64,000 nucleotides of DNA from Bacteroidales bacterium (GTDB taxonomy: Bacteria; Bacteroidota; Bacteroidia; Bacteroidales; Bacteroidaceae): the NCBI GenBank assembly GCA_012517855.1, contig JAAYUD010000068.1, positions 1-64,000 of the forward strand, written 5' to 3'. The position numbers and the translations under genes are program-made. Numbering within the stretch: position 1 is the first letter of the stretch; every line of letters starts with the position of its first letter. Below the pieces are notes generated by a model. It had not been told where the DNA came from and ran no database searches. It saw only the letters and a program-made list of their open reading frames with translations. Positions 52,931 to 62,773 of the stretch are shown here, in pieces.

Positions 52931-55336
52931 TTAATTATTATCAATTAAAGATTTATTCTTTTCATTTTCCCATAGGGTAATAAAACGGTAAAGTGATTTA
53001 TAGTGGATGGAAGTAAGTTCATCTTTTACTGTATGACTCGCATCCATAGCTCTTTTTTTAATACGTGACATGATACTCCTATATACTAATGACACCCCAT
53101 TAGAGAGATTGACTTGATTTTCCGTATTAATAACAAGTTGTTCTACATAAGCTTTCTGAATAGCTTTTTGATAAAGAGACAAAGGCTGCTGTATACTAAC
53201 ATTACCAAATGCATAAGAATAAATCTTATTGGCAAATTCTTCGAAAGAGAAAGCATTCGGATCAAGTTGCTTTTCTTGTAATAAAGCAGAGTACTTTACC
53301 ACTATCTTTCCCATATTAAAAGCCATTGGTTCAAATATATCGGTATTGACAAAATTTGTCTTGTTCACTATTTTTTTAGGAAATAGCCAATTCTGATCAC
53401 GGAAAAAATATTTATCCAGAAAATCAAGAGCAGCTTCTTGTTTATCGCGCGGAACAGGCTTGTATACAATTAACGATTCATCTCTTTCCGGTTTATCGGC
53501 ATAATGTCCCGCAATGATACAAAGTACATGCCCCATATAATTCTGATACTGATTCAGAACGGATAGATAACGTTTGCGCAAAACAAAAAAGTCCGAATCA
53601 TTTTTAGGATTCCATTCTTCCAGATGACTCATAATGCGCTTTAGATTTTCCATACCATACGTATTGGCCTTTACATCATCGTCACTACTGTCTTCGGATT
53701 GTACCCTCGGATCTCCCAGTGTCGATTCTTCTAAATAAAGTACACGGCGATCTTTGCGCTTCTCGTCTACCCAACGGCGTAAACTATCGGTTTGCTGCAC
53801 AATAGTCATATCGTCAGGCAAAAATCGATAGCCCCATTCAATGGCAAAATTATCGTATGCACCGATACGAGGCAGAAGATCGGCAGGAGCAAGTTTATCT
53901 CCAGGCTGAGCAATGTAATTATATCTTTGATAATCCATTATTGATGTTCCCAATCCATTTTTTCGAATAAATTCGGCACAACGAAGGCTATCTGTAGGAT
54001 AAGCCGTACTGCCTACAAAGTTGTGTCGTAAGCCCAAGGTATGCCCTACTTCATGAGTTAACACGGTAGCGACCAATTCGCCCATCAAGTCTTGCGGAAG
54101 AGGGTATTCGTGTGCGCGTTTGTCCACAGTGCTACACATGACAAAATACCAACGCTGCAATAAACTTAGTACGGAGTGATAGAGAGCAATATGCGAAGCC
54201 ATGATTTCACCCGAGCGAGGATCAACAATCATCGGTCCATAAGCATTGGGAATAGGCGATGCTTTGTAAGATACTAATGAATAACGTGCATCTCCTTCGC
54301 TATACAATGAATCGGCAGGAGCCAATTCGGCATGTATAGCATTTTTAAAACCGGCTTTTTCGAAAGCCGGTTGCCATTTATTTACAGCTTTAATTAAATA
54401 TGGAACTAGAAAAGAAGGGGTAGCACGATCAATATAGAAAACAATTGGCTTGGCCGGTTCAACCAACTCTCCACGTTTATATCGTTCCATATCTTCGGGT
54501 TTGGGTTCCAAACGCCAATGAGCTGCTATAGGAGTACGCACTTGCAACTGATCTTTGTTAAGTGGAATACCATTGAGGGAATAAGCAAAATATCCTACAC
54601 GCTCGTCGGTTATTCGGGGCAACATTGGCTTTAAGGGCAAGAGCAACCAAGAGGCGCTTATTTCCCAGCGCGAACTTGGATAGTCGCTTTTAGTATCTTG
54701 AAGTTGATAACTCCGATATGACTGGAAATTAACATTCGTAGGAAAAGACTGTACACTGATAATATCTGTTTGATCGGATCGATAACCACCCAGCTTCAAG
54801 TCGTCGGTAACTCCGCGTAAAGAAAATAGTTGACTATCGCTATTCATTTCTTCAGTAATATCTATCAACGACGAAGTTGCCGATGTAGCTATAATAGGAA
54901 GTGATAATAAGACGGAAGGAATATCCTTCTTAAAATAAGACGAATACATATAAGTACTGTCGGTCTGATATGCGATTTGTGGAGTTACAATTTCTATTTT
55001 ATTCCCTTTTTTCAGCATTCGAATCATTGTATCAAAGACTGAATCTCCCCCATATCCGAAACGCATTCCCGGTTTTCGTTCTTTTCGTGCCGATCCCTTT
55101 AAAATAGTAATAGTAACCAAGATGTCACGCTGAAGCTTGTCGTCAGGAACTTCCATATAGTATTTTCCATCTTGTTGATAGATATTGACAAAGCCTGCGG
55201 ATTTGTATGAAGAACTTTTTATAAAAGAACTAATCGCTTCTGTTTTGCTAGTGGATAGCGTATCAAAAGAATTGTTGGTTGCTTGAATATGCTGCGCATA
55301 AAAAGCGCAGCATAAAAATATCCATATATATCGCAT
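52931..55336 (-). CDS. Exported zinc-dependent metalloprotease (DUF5117/DUF5118 type)
   Basis: An 801-aa protein with leader MRYIWIFLCCAFYAQHIQA. The zincin motif is complete: HEVGHTLGLRHN at residues 428-439 (HExxHxxGxxH-like). SIMDYQRYNYIAQPGDKLAPADLLPRIGAYD downstream supplies the Met-turn (IMDY). An N-terminal DUF5118-like segment (VPDDKLQRDILVTITILKGSA) and RATPSFLVPYLIKAVNKWQPAFEKAGF precede it. It probably cleaves proteins in the periplasm or at the outer membrane for uptake through the neighbouring SusC/SusD pair. It starts 2 bases after the lipoprotein stop; the pseudo-enzyme paralog follows. Confidence 0.93.
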   Translation of the reverse strand: MRYIWIFLCCAFYAQHIQATNNSFDTLSTSKTEAISSFIKSSSYKSAGFVNIYQQDGKYYMEVPDDKLQRDILVTITILKGSARKERKPGMRFGYGGDSVFDTMIRMLKKGNKIEIVTPQIAYQTDSTYMYSSYFKKDIPSVLLSLPIIATSATSSLIDITEEMNSDSQLFSLRGVTDDLKLGGYRSDQTDIISVQSFPTNVNFQSYRSYQLQDTKSDYPSSRWEISASWLLLPLKPMLPRITDERVGYFAYSLNGIPLNKDQLQVRTPIAAHWRLEPKPEDMERYKRGELVEPAKPIVFYIDRATPSFLVPYLIKAVNKWQPAFEKAGFKNAIHAELAPADSLYSEGDARYSLVSYKASPIPNAYGPMIVDPRSGEIMASHIALYHSVLSLLQRWYFVMCSTVDKRAHEYPLPQDLMGELVATVLTHEVGHTLGLRHNFVGSTAYPTDSLRCAEFIRKNGLGTSIMDYQRYNYIAQPGDKLAPADLLPRIGAYDNFAIEWGYRFLPDDMTIVQQTDSLRRWVDEKRKDRRVLYLEESTLGDPRVQSEDSSDDDVKANTYGMENLKRIMSHLEEWNPKNDSDFFVLRKRYLSVLNQYQNYMGHVLCIIAGHYADKPERDESLIVYKPVPRDKQEAALDFLDKYFFRDQNWLFPKKIVNKTNFVNTDIFEPMAFNMGKIVVKYSALLQEKQLDPNAFSFEEFANKIYSYAFGNVSIQQPLSLYQKAIQKAYVEQLVINTENQVNLSNGVSLVYRSIMSRIKKRAMDASHTVKDELTSIHYKSLYRFITLWENEKNKSLIDNN

Positions 55337-55338
55337 GT

Positions 55339-56304
55339 TTAGTTATTTAAATTATTCCCGATTTGTTGCAAATCAATATTACATTTTTGAATGTAATAAT
55401 TGCGTACCATGTTATATCGTTTTTTCAGAAGCCCATTGGTATCTTTGGCCGGACTCAAAATTCCCTCCCAAGAAGCTTCAGAGGTATCCCAATCGATAAT
55501 ATTCGTTGGGACAGTATTGAGAAATGTTTCAGAGTGACATATCATCATGAGCATGAAATAGCCCCAATCTCGAATAGGTGTAGCAGTAGAACTCGGGCCC
55601 AAGGCACCTAAAGCCCATAGTTTACTATTTGAATCTAGATTTGTAACACTTGTATAGTTAACAGCACTACTGAATTCAGCTGGCATAGCAACCGCTCCTC
55701 TATCCACAATGTTCTGAATAAATACTCTATTCCATTTATCTTTAAGCTTCCGTTTGTCGTCGGCAGTCAACTGGGCGCTTGTCGTTCCATCGCCATAGCC
55801 CACACATATATTATAATAATTATACCATGCTCCGATCTTAAATCCAATATATGATGCAGGCCATGTAGACCAGTCCTCAGCGATGGAATCGACTTCTGCA
55901 CAGAGCAATATTTTGGCAGGTAAATTTGCCTTCAAAAACGCATCGTTATAAGAATCGAACCAGAGTTCTTTGATCAGCGAAAGCTGCTGCTTGACGTAAG
56001 CGGGATCGGTAGGAAGGACAGAAAATCCGCCCATCCCTGACTTTACACCAATTATTCCATTTTGCCATCCGGATGGCGTCCAATAAGCCTCCTTGTTTTG
56101 AAATTTATATAGAATATAGACACCATATTTATTGTAATAATCGACAATTGTTTGATCGTAGTCACTATTTCCTTGTGGTAATTTATAAGCTAACGCATCG
56201 CCTGATGGGGTCAACGCATCTTCCGAATAACCACAAGCCGACATTGCACAGAGCAATATAATAATTGCCGCGCAATAGTTTATTTTGTTGTATATCGTTT
56301 TCAT
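55339..56304 (-). CDS. Surface lipoprotein resembling Peptidase_Mx1 (putative zinc-binding metallopeptidase), site degenerate
   Basis: A 321-aa lipoprotein: lipobox at AMSAC (Cys24). The overall pattern (YDQTIVDYYNKYGVYILYKF, LPAKILLCAEVDSI, a late AMPAEF and a helical tail) resembles the putative zinc-binding metallopeptidase lipoproteins that occupy this place after SusD in Bacteroidetes. Those have HExxH just before the xP-x-E/F segment. Here the corresponding place reads QNIVD (residues 197-201), so the zinc ligands appear lost. It could instead act as a peptide-binding SusE-like surface protein. Family assignment by eye, moderate. It sits 10 bases after susD. Confidence 0.6.
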   Translation of the reverse strand: MKTIYNKINYCAAIIILLCAMSACGYSEDALTPSGDALAYKLPQGNSDYDQTIVDYYNKYGVYILYKFQNKEAYWTPSGWQNGIIGVKSGMGGFSVLPTDPAYVKQQLSLIKELWFDSYNDAFLKANLPAKILLCAEVDSIAEDWSTWPASYIGFKIGAWYNYYNICVGYGDGTTSAQLTADDKRKLKDKWNRVFIQNIVDRGAVAMPAEFSSAVNYTSVTNLDSNSKLWALGALGPSSTATPIRDWGYFMLMMICHSETFLNTVPTNIIDWDTSEASWEGILSPAKDTNGLLKKRYNMVRNYYIQKCNIDLQQIGNNLNN

Positions 56305-56314
56305 TGTTTAATCA

Positions 56315-57787
56315 TTATCTGGGGTTTTGAACTAATTTATTGTTTCTATCAATAGCATCGTAAGGTATAGGTAGAGCATATAACAAAGAATTTGACTCTA
56401 AAGTATAATTTTTACCATTGCCGTTAGCGTCAATATAATGGTGCGACACAGATAATCCCAAGCGTTTAATGTCAGACCAGCGGAATCCTTCTTCTAAACA
56501 TAGTTCACGTTGGCGTTCTTGCAAGCAAAAAGCCAACAAGGCATCCGGATCAGTAATATTAATATCGGTATAAGTTTGACTATCATATCGGGACCTGCGC
56601 AAAGTATTCAAATCGTTTAATGCCTTAGTGCATTTAGCCTGATCACCATCTATTTTATATTGCCGGATTAATGCCTCGGCACGATTCAAATAAACTTCGG
56701 CCATTCGGATACCGGAATCACCATAATTGTAAAATGAAGCACCTACTTTATAGGTATAGAAAGTTCCTCCGCTGAAAAAAGAAGCTAATCTCAAATCGTT
56801 GGCATCGTATAAATTTTTCAGCGCATTAGATGTCACATACGGCGGGGTTTCTCCACTTGCAGCAAGAGTTTGTATGTAGTAAGTACCATTACTATAACTA
56901 GGAGATCCATAAGCCCAAACAACTTCCGGGCTGATATCAATATTATAAACACCTTCGCTTCCAAATTGTGATTTAAAAGAGGCAAAGTTCGTGAGAGATG
57001 GCCCTTGTGCCATAGCCAAGTCGGCATATTTCACCACGTTTGCCATATCTTCCGTACGCCCCATATAAAGATAAAGTCTAGAAAGTAGAATATTTGCAGC
57101 CAACTGATCTACACGGAACGGAGAATCGGCTTTATAATTATCCTTCAACAAAGAGGCCGATTCCAATAGATCTTTTTCAATCTGAGCATACGTCGCACGC
57201 AGCGTCGTTCTGGAAGGAAATTTATCAGAAACGTCCATAACCAGTTGTAATGAAAGCCCCATAGCCGTATCGGGATTAATATTTTTCCCATTATATGGCT
57301 GGCAATATATCATGGCTAATTTGAGATAATAAAAAGCACGAAGAAAAAGTACTTGCCCCAGAAGAGCATTTTTTTCGGTATCCGTGCCCGAGACTTTGGG
57401 CAAATAATCTTTCACCACATTGCAACCCATAATTTTCTCATAGATTAATTTCCAAGAATTGCTCTCATCCGGAATAAGATTTATGGCATCGAACATTGTT
57501 GGATCAAACGTAAAGATAGGCGTACCAGCTTTGTGTTGAGGTGCATAAGTAGCGTCTAACATACCATTGCATTGTATTTCGTCGGTAAGCAAGTTAAGAT
57601 ATGTACTTGAAGTAAACAGATAAGGATACGCTTCTTTATACATCATCGCTTTAATATCGGCAACCGAAGAAGGTTTAATTTCATCTTGACTCGACTCGTC
57701 AAAGAAATGGGCACATGAAGTCAAGAACAACAAGAACGATATCATGAGCCCCAACAAGAATCGATATTGATATTTATTTTTTTTCAT
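56315..57787 (-). CDS. SusD/RagB family nutrient-binding lipoprotein
   Basis: A 490-aa outer-membrane lipoprotein from ATG 57787 (MKKNKYQYRFLLGLMISFLL, lipobox LTSC). An upstream extension of 31 codons would overlap susC and hide the leader. SusD features are the TPR-like helices (LFLRAFYYLKLAMIYCQPYNG, ILLSRLYLYMGRTEDMANVV) and the C-terminal RMAEVYLNRAEALIRQY and QERQRELCLEEGFRWSDIKRLG. RagB/SusD proteins cap the SusC barrel and bind the ligand. The protease-rich operon points to peptides rather than glycans. Confidence 0.94.
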   Translation of the reverse strand: MKKNKYQYRFLLGLMISFLLFLTSCAHFFDESSQDEIKPSSVADIKAMMYKEAYPYLFTSSTYLNLLTDEIQCNGMLDATYAPQHKAGTPIFTFDPTMFDAINLIPDESNSWKLIYEKIMGCNVVKDYLPKVSGTDTEKNALLGQVLFLRAFYYLKLAMIYCQPYNGKNINPDTAMGLSLQLVMDVSDKFPSRTTLRATYAQIEKDLLESASLLKDNYKADSPFRVDQLAANILLSRLYLYMGRTEDMANVVKYADLAMAQGPSLTNFASFKSQFGSEGVYNIDISPEVVWAYGSPSYSNGTYYIQTLAASGETPPYVTSNALKNLYDANDLRLASFFSGGTFYTYKVGASFYNYGDSGIRMAEVYLNRAEALIRQYKIDGDQAKCTKALNDLNTLRRSRYDSQTYTDINITDPDALLAFCLQERQRELCLEEGFRWSDIKRLGLSVSHHYIDANGNGKNYTLESNSLLYALPIPYDAIDRNNKLVQNPR

Positions 57788-57800
57788 TTCTGTTTTTACT

Positions 57801-60800
57801 TTAGAATGATACACTAAGATTGAACGAATATGACTTTGTTCGTGGTTGTTGACCTGAAGCCACTTCTGCATCTTGTCCACAGAAGTTTTTGCTAACTATC
57901 GAGAAAGGATTAGACATACTTGCCGATAGACTGAGGGATTGACATCTCAGCTTTCGAGCCAATTGAGTAGGAAAAGAATATGAAAGCGAAATGTTATTGC
58001 ACTTAAATGAAGAAGCACTAACCACACGAGCTGTAGAATAATTATACATGGCATATAGCGTAGCATAAGTACTACCATCAGGTAACTGAACAGAGTTTTT
58101 AATAACATCATAATCTGGCAATCCCGGGAAAACAGCATTGGTCATACCCGGTACCCAACGATAATTCATCTCTGCGGGAAGATTTACATACTCTGTTGGC
58201 AAGACAGACGAAGGATATGCTTCTCTCAAAAAACGTTTTCCACCAACTAGAAGATAGAAATTAGCAGAAAGAGTAAACATTTTGTAGCGGAAAGAAGTGG
58301 ATAAGCCACCTGTAAAATCAGGATCAAGCTTACCTACATATTGCATATAAGCAGTCGGGTCGCTTTTAGGATCACTCTTACCATCGGTTGCTAAATCAAT
58401 AATAGGATAACCGTTTGTTTGATCAATTCCCTTAGACCTAAAAGCCCATAAAGAATTAGTAGCATACCCTGCTTTATAAAAACTACCACTCGCAGCTGTT
58501 TTCCAAGAAAGATTCTGGGTGTTGACAGCTGTTACTTTATTGAAATTTTTCGAAGTATTTAGCGACATACTCCAAATAAAGTCTTTAGAACGGACAGGAG
58601 TAAAAGCGACAGAGAGGTCATAACCGCTGTTAGTCATACTACCACCATTGACAGGCATATTCTCGATACCATATTCGCGTGGCAAGAGCAAACTTGTAAT
58701 CATGTCTTTACCTTTCTTAATATAATAGTCAAAGGAAAGACTGATCCTATTTTTAAATATGCCCATATCGATACCATAATTTTGAGAAATAGTTTTCTCC
58801 CATCTTAAATTTTCATAAGGCAATTGGCTTATATTCAACAGATAATCTCCAGTATTGACATCGACAGCACCGGCAGAAACATCAGCAGTAGGAATTTTCA
58901 ATATCAACGTAGAGCTGTAATTACTAGCCATATTGCGTTGATAACCAAAACTACCACGGATGCTGACATCTGAGAATATCTGTTGTCGAGAGAACCATTT
59001 TTCGTTTGCCATATTCCAACGCAAACCACCGGCCCATGCGGGATTAAAGTTTTCATTGGTGCTGCGTCCAAAACGATTGGATGCATCAAAACGGACACTC
59101 ATGTTAGCTACATATCGATTGTCATAAGCATAATTGAGTGTAAAATAAGTTCCCATCGAATTAGTTTTCCGGTCTATAATAGTAGGAAGCGGTGCATCCT
59201 TAAGTAAAAGATTTTCAGAAGTATAATTATAGGCAGTAATCGTGAGAGGAACTTGAGCAAACGACTTTCCTCTATCACGCATGTAGCCATATAGAGTTGC
59301 AGTATTGCCGGTATAGTGGGTGCTCGAAGCTTCTATACCAAGCATCATAGTGAGTGCGTGTACCTTATTAAAGACATGATCGTACGAAATCGAATTACGC
59401 CAATTCCAAGTACTGGAACGTGTGTTGTTTGTAAGATACTCTCCCCCAACCGGTAAACGAGACGAACGATAAGCCGCATCAGTCGGCTTGGCCGTTCCAA
59501 ACTCGAACATTCTGATTGCAGTAATTAATGCAGAGTGCTCCGTCGCATAAGACTCTCCACTTTGTGAAGATACACTTAGACTAAACAAACTTTGAAATTT
59601 TAATGAGCTAGTAAAATCATAGTTCAAATTCACACTTGAATTTACAGACAGTGCTTTATTTTGCAATCCTGTTTGATTGCGTTCATTAATAATATTAAAT
59701 AAAAAATTGGCATAATTCTGATTTTCATAGTATGATAGACTTCCATCATCGTTATATGCAGAAATAGCCCTATTTGTTGTAGAAGCATAGCTATATGGAT
59801 CTATTTGAAAGAAACCGTTAGTAGTAGAATATGAGCCTGATAAATGGGTTGATAAATGAAATTTCTCAGAAAAATCAAGATTCATGCCCACACTACTATT
59901 GTATGATTCGGATTCGTTGCCAATAGCCGTACCTTTAGTAGAGTTGTATCCCAATGATGAATAAAACCGTGCCTTTTCACTTCCACCAGAAAAGCTAAGA
60001 GCATGATTGTGACTAATTGGATTGCGAAACAACAGTTTGAACCAGTCTGTATTAACAGTTTCCATCCTGGATACCAATGCTTTAAATTGATCCGCAGTGA
60101 TTTGCTTATTGAGATACTGATTCAGAGCACCGGCATAACCGATGTTATTATTCGACCAACTGGCAGAAAGTCCGCGTTGAAATATTTCTTTTGATACAGC
60201 GACACGTTCTTTCGAATTCATGAGTTGAAGTTTATTGTATGAAACCCGCTCTCCGATATCCAGGCCACCAGAATATGTTACAGACATCGAACCGACTTTG
60301 CCACGCTTTGTTTTAATAACAATAACACCATTCGCAGCACGGATGCCATAGATGGCTGTTGCAGATGCATCTTTCAGTACTGTTATACTAGCTATATCCT
60401 GTGGATTGAGCCATGAAATGGAATTTCCTACAAAGTTGCGAATGTAGTCGAAATTATCAGCAGTAATTTCCCCTACGGAATTGAATTTTTGAGCATCAAA
60501 AGGAAGAGGGTCTTCTTGAATGATTCCGTCTACAACCCATACAGGTTCTTGACTACCAGTCAAAGTAGACGTACCGCGCACACGAGTCTTTTGACGTACA
60601 CCAACCAAACCACTTGTATTGGTCACAACAACACCGGCTAATTTGCCTTGCAACGATTGTTCCAATGTATTCACACCATTCAAATATAAATCTTCGGCTT
60701 TAATAACACTTACCGCACCAGCCACACGAGTCCTATCCAAATCTTGATAACCGGTAACAACGACCTCATCAATCTGAGTGTTATTGATAAGCGTTACATT

Positions 60801-61364
60801 CTTTTGCATATTCGCTTCTCCTGCTTTTATCACAACATATTGTGTTTTCATTCCTACATACGAAAAGCATACGGTACAAATATCTGTCGGGATATAAATA
60901 GTATAACGACCATCAACATCCGTAACAGTTCGATATAGAGAATTTCTTACTTGAATATTGGCACCCGGTAATACCCCTCCATCACTATCTTTTAAGATAC
61001 CGGTTAACTTACGTTTTTTTTGTGTATTCCTTTGTTGGGTTACGGTTACAATACGTCCTTCTATCTCGTAATTGCATCTAACATTTTGCATTACCTTATC
61101 CAGTAATTCTCTTACAGGTTCTTTCACCCCACGAACTGTAATGCGAGGCATTCCTTTGGCCTGGTCTGAATTGTATATAAAATTCAGTCCGGTTTGTTTC
61201 TTAACGACATCAAAGAATTCTTTTATAGTTACAGAATTCAGATTGACTGTCACTCTCATCTCATCTACTGTTTGTGCCGCCACTGCATGTGTCCCCGGAA
61301 TCGAGATCCATAAAGTTAGACAAACGAGCATAATAGTACGTTTCATTACTTTAAACTTAAACAT
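57801..61364 (-). CDS. SusC/RagA TonB-dependent transporter with STN signalling domain
   Basis: A 1187-aa protein with leader MKRTIMLVCLTLWISIPGTHA (Met7 of the open frame, or 61364). Order: an STN domain about 35-105 (VTIKEFFDVVKKQTGLNFIYN), a carboxypeptidase-regulatory domain about 118-200 (GVLPGANIQVRNSLYRTVTDVDGRYTI), the plug (LEQSLQGKLAGVVVTNTSG, DIASITVLKDASATAIYGIRAANGVIVIKTKRG) and a beta-barrel to the C-terminal Phe. The STN domain talks to FecR, so ligand uptake should switch on the sigma factor. fecR is 11 bases upstream and susD 13 bases downstream. Confidence 0.95.
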   Translation of the reverse strand: MFKFKVMKRTIMLVCLTLWISIPGTHAVAAQTVDEMRVTVNLNSVTIKEFFDVVKKQTGLNFIYNSDQAKGMPRITVRGVKEPVRELLDKVMQNVRCNYEIEGRIVTVTQQRNTQKKRKLTGILKDSDGGVLPGANIQVRNSLYRTVTDVDGRYTIYIPTDICTVCFSYVGMKTQYVVIKAGEANMQKNVTLINNTQIDEVVVTGYQDLDRTRVAGAVSVIKAEDLYLNGVNTLEQSLQGKLAGVVVTNTSGLVGVRQKTRVRGTSTLTGSQEPVWVVDGIIQEDPLPFDAQKFNSVGEITADNFDYIRNFVGNSISWLNPQDIASITVLKDASATAIYGIRAANGVIVIKTKRGKVGSMSVTYSGGLDIGERVSYNKLQLMNSKERVAVSKEIFQRGLSASWSNNNIGYAGALNQYLNKQITADQFKALVSRMETVNTDWFKLLFRNPISHNHALSFSGGSEKARFYSSLGYNSTKGTAIGNESESYNSSVGMNLDFSEKFHLSTHLSGSYSTTNGFFQIDPYSYASTTNRAISAYNDDGSLSYYENQNYANFLFNIINERNQTGLQNKALSVNSSVNLNYDFTSSLKFQSLFSLSVSSQSGESYATEHSALITAIRMFEFGTAKPTDAAYRSSRLPVGGEYLTNNTRSSTWNWRNSISYDHVFNKVHALTMMLGIEASSTHYTGNTATLYGYMRDRGKSFAQVPLTITAYNYTSENLLLKDAPLPTIIDRKTNSMGTYFTLNYAYDNRYVANMSVRFDASNRFGRSTNENFNPAWAGGLRWNMANEKWFSRQQIFSDVSIRGSFGYQRNMASNYSSTLILKIPTADVSAGAVDVNTGDYLLNISQLPYENLRWEKTISQNYGIDMGIFKNRISLSFDYYIKKGKDMITSLLLPREYGIENMPVNGGSMTNSGYDLSVAFTPVRSKDFIWSMSLNTSKNFNKVTAVNTQNLSWKTAASGSFYKAGYATNSLWAFRSKGIDQTNGYPIIDLATDGKSDPKSDPTAYMQYVGKLDPDFTGGLSTSFRYKMFTLSANFYLLVGGKRFLREAYPSSVLPTEYVNLPAEMNYRWVPGMTNAVFPGLPDYDVIKNSVQLPDGSTYATLYAMYNYSTARVVSASSFKCNNISLSYSFPTQLARKLRCQSLSLSASMSNPFSIVSKNFCGQDAEVASGQQPRTKSYSFNLSVSF

Positions 61365-61375
61365 CTCTTTTTCTT

Positions 61376-62551
61376 TTAGTCATTACTACTACTTTTCTTT
61401 ACTATAATTTTATTTTGGGTATTTTCTATTTCAAGTCCGGTGACATTTTTGATTGCTTTTAGAACCAACGAGATCGAGCTATAACGATCAATATCACCCG
61501 TATAGCACATTTGTTTTATATCGTTTGACATAAATATGATATTCTTACCATACCATCGAGCAATGGTTGTCATCAATTTTTCGAGAGGGCAATTATCAAA
61601 TATGAATCTGCCGCTATTCCATGCTATATAGATATCTACATCAACCTTATTAATTTGAACTTGTTGAGAAGCCGATTGCATAACAGCCATCTCTCCCGGC
61701 TTTATCTTGTATTCATTACCCTGACCGGTAATCACACTAATCGATCCCTCTACCAGTACCACTTTTGTTTTGCCTGATCCATCATTGGTATTCACATTAA
61801 ACGAAGTACCATATTCACGAACTGTACCATTGGGAGTCTCCACATAAAATGGCCGTTTACTATCTTTCGCCACATAAAAGTAAGCTTCGCCTTCTAGATA
61901 TACAGTACGTTTATCATCCGAAAAATGCACCGGATATTTCAATGTCGTACTATAATTTAGATGCACCCGAGTACCGTCATCTAATGTTACCCAATATTCA
62001 CTGTCACCTTGCGTCATCAGACGATTACTATTTTCTTCGGTTTTTGTTGTTTGAGAATTATCACTTACGACTTCGACTTTTTGCACTGTTTTATTAGCCG
62101 CCGATAGCGTTTGTAAATTCACTTTTTTGCCATTTGGTAATATGAGTGTTGCATGTTGCTTGCCCATATTTTGACTTCGAAGCATTGCAACCATCGTTTC
62201 ATGAGATATTTCCGGTCTATGCGTCACTTTATTATTTTTCAATAACCAAATACTTGCTCCGGCAATAACCAATAATAATACAGCCGCATATCTTAAAGTC
62301 TTGCGCCACATCAATTGATAAGAATCGTGATGAGTTTTATTGAATAATTTGCGTGCACGCTCTGCATCTATGGCAGCATACTGACGATACCTATTAGATA
62401 ATCCCGTTTCGTTCAACAGCTGGTCATAGTTTGTTTTATTCTCGGGTGAGCTATTTATCCACTCTTGAAACTGCTTGAGTTCATCATCACTGATCTGTCC
62501 TGTCAGCTTATCATGAATTATTTTATTTATGCTTCTTTTATATTTAGTCAT
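61376..62551 (-). CDS. FecR family anti-sigma factor
   Basis: A 391-aa protein: an N-terminal cytoplasmic sigma-binding part (DDELKQFQEWINSSPENKTNY), one membrane segment near residue 90-107 (YAAVLLLVIAGASIWLL) and the periplasmic FecR domain (YWVTLDDGTRVHLNYSTTLKYP, VYLEGEAYFYVAKDSKRPFYVET, YGTSFNVN). A C-terminal DUF4974/STN-like part ends in NKIIVKKSS. It holds its sigma factor until signalled by SusC. It starts the leftward operon; a 14-bp palindrome (TAGAAATATTTCTA, 62614-62627) lies 63 bases upstream. Confidence 0.93.
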   Translation of the reverse strand: MTKYKRSINKIIHDKLTGQISDDELKQFQEWINSSPENKTNYDQLLNETGLSNRYRQYAAIDAERARKLFNKTHHDSYQLMWRKTLRYAAVLLLVIAGASIWLLKNNKVTHRPEISHETMVAMLRSQNMGKQHATLILPNGKKVNLQTLSAANKTVQKVEVVSDNSQTTKTEENSNRLMTQGDSEYWVTLDDGTRVHLNYSTTLKYPVHFSDDKRTVYLEGEAYFYVAKDSKRPFYVETPNGTVREYGTSFNVNTNDGSGKTKVVLVEGSISVITGQGNEYKIKPGEMAVMQSASQQVQINKVDVDIYIAWNSGRFIFDNCPLEKLMTTIARWYGKNIIFMSNDIKQMCYTGDIDRYSSISLVLKAIKNVTGLEIENTQNKIIVKKSSSND

Positions 62552-62613
62552 ACCCTTTTAAAATTAGTTTATATAAAAGAAACGATTGAACGAAAAAAGT
62601 GAGGGACAAGAAA

Positions 62614-62674
62614 TAGAAATATTTCTAAAAAATCTTTTATTTAGTATATATGCGACATTAATTCGCATATATAC
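62614..62674. promoter_or_regulatory. Palindromes in the divergent fecR/czcD region
   Basis: TAGAAATATTTCTA (62614-62627) is a perfect 14-bp palindrome near fecR. GTATATATGCGA (62644-62655) and TCGCATATATAC (62663-62674) form perfect 12-bp arms around 7 bases. No gene runs into these hairpins, which argues for protein-binding sites rather than terminators. Confidence 0.5.
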
Positions 62675-62773
62675 CTAATTTAATATCAAAATAATAGATA
62701 TAACACACAATTAACGATATTAAAGTTTAGTAATACTTCGAGAGCATTACACTTTCTTACCAAAAGTGGAAAA

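Noticed and set aside
52921-52944. Overlap of the pseudo-protease start with its upstream neighbour
   Set aside because: The Met at 52920 starts a normal signal peptide, so the eight extra codons are unlikely to be used.
57788-57880. Overlap of susD with susC
   Set aside because: Using the ATG at 57787, which begins the lipoprotein signal peptide, removes the overlap. The upstream extension has no signal or homology.
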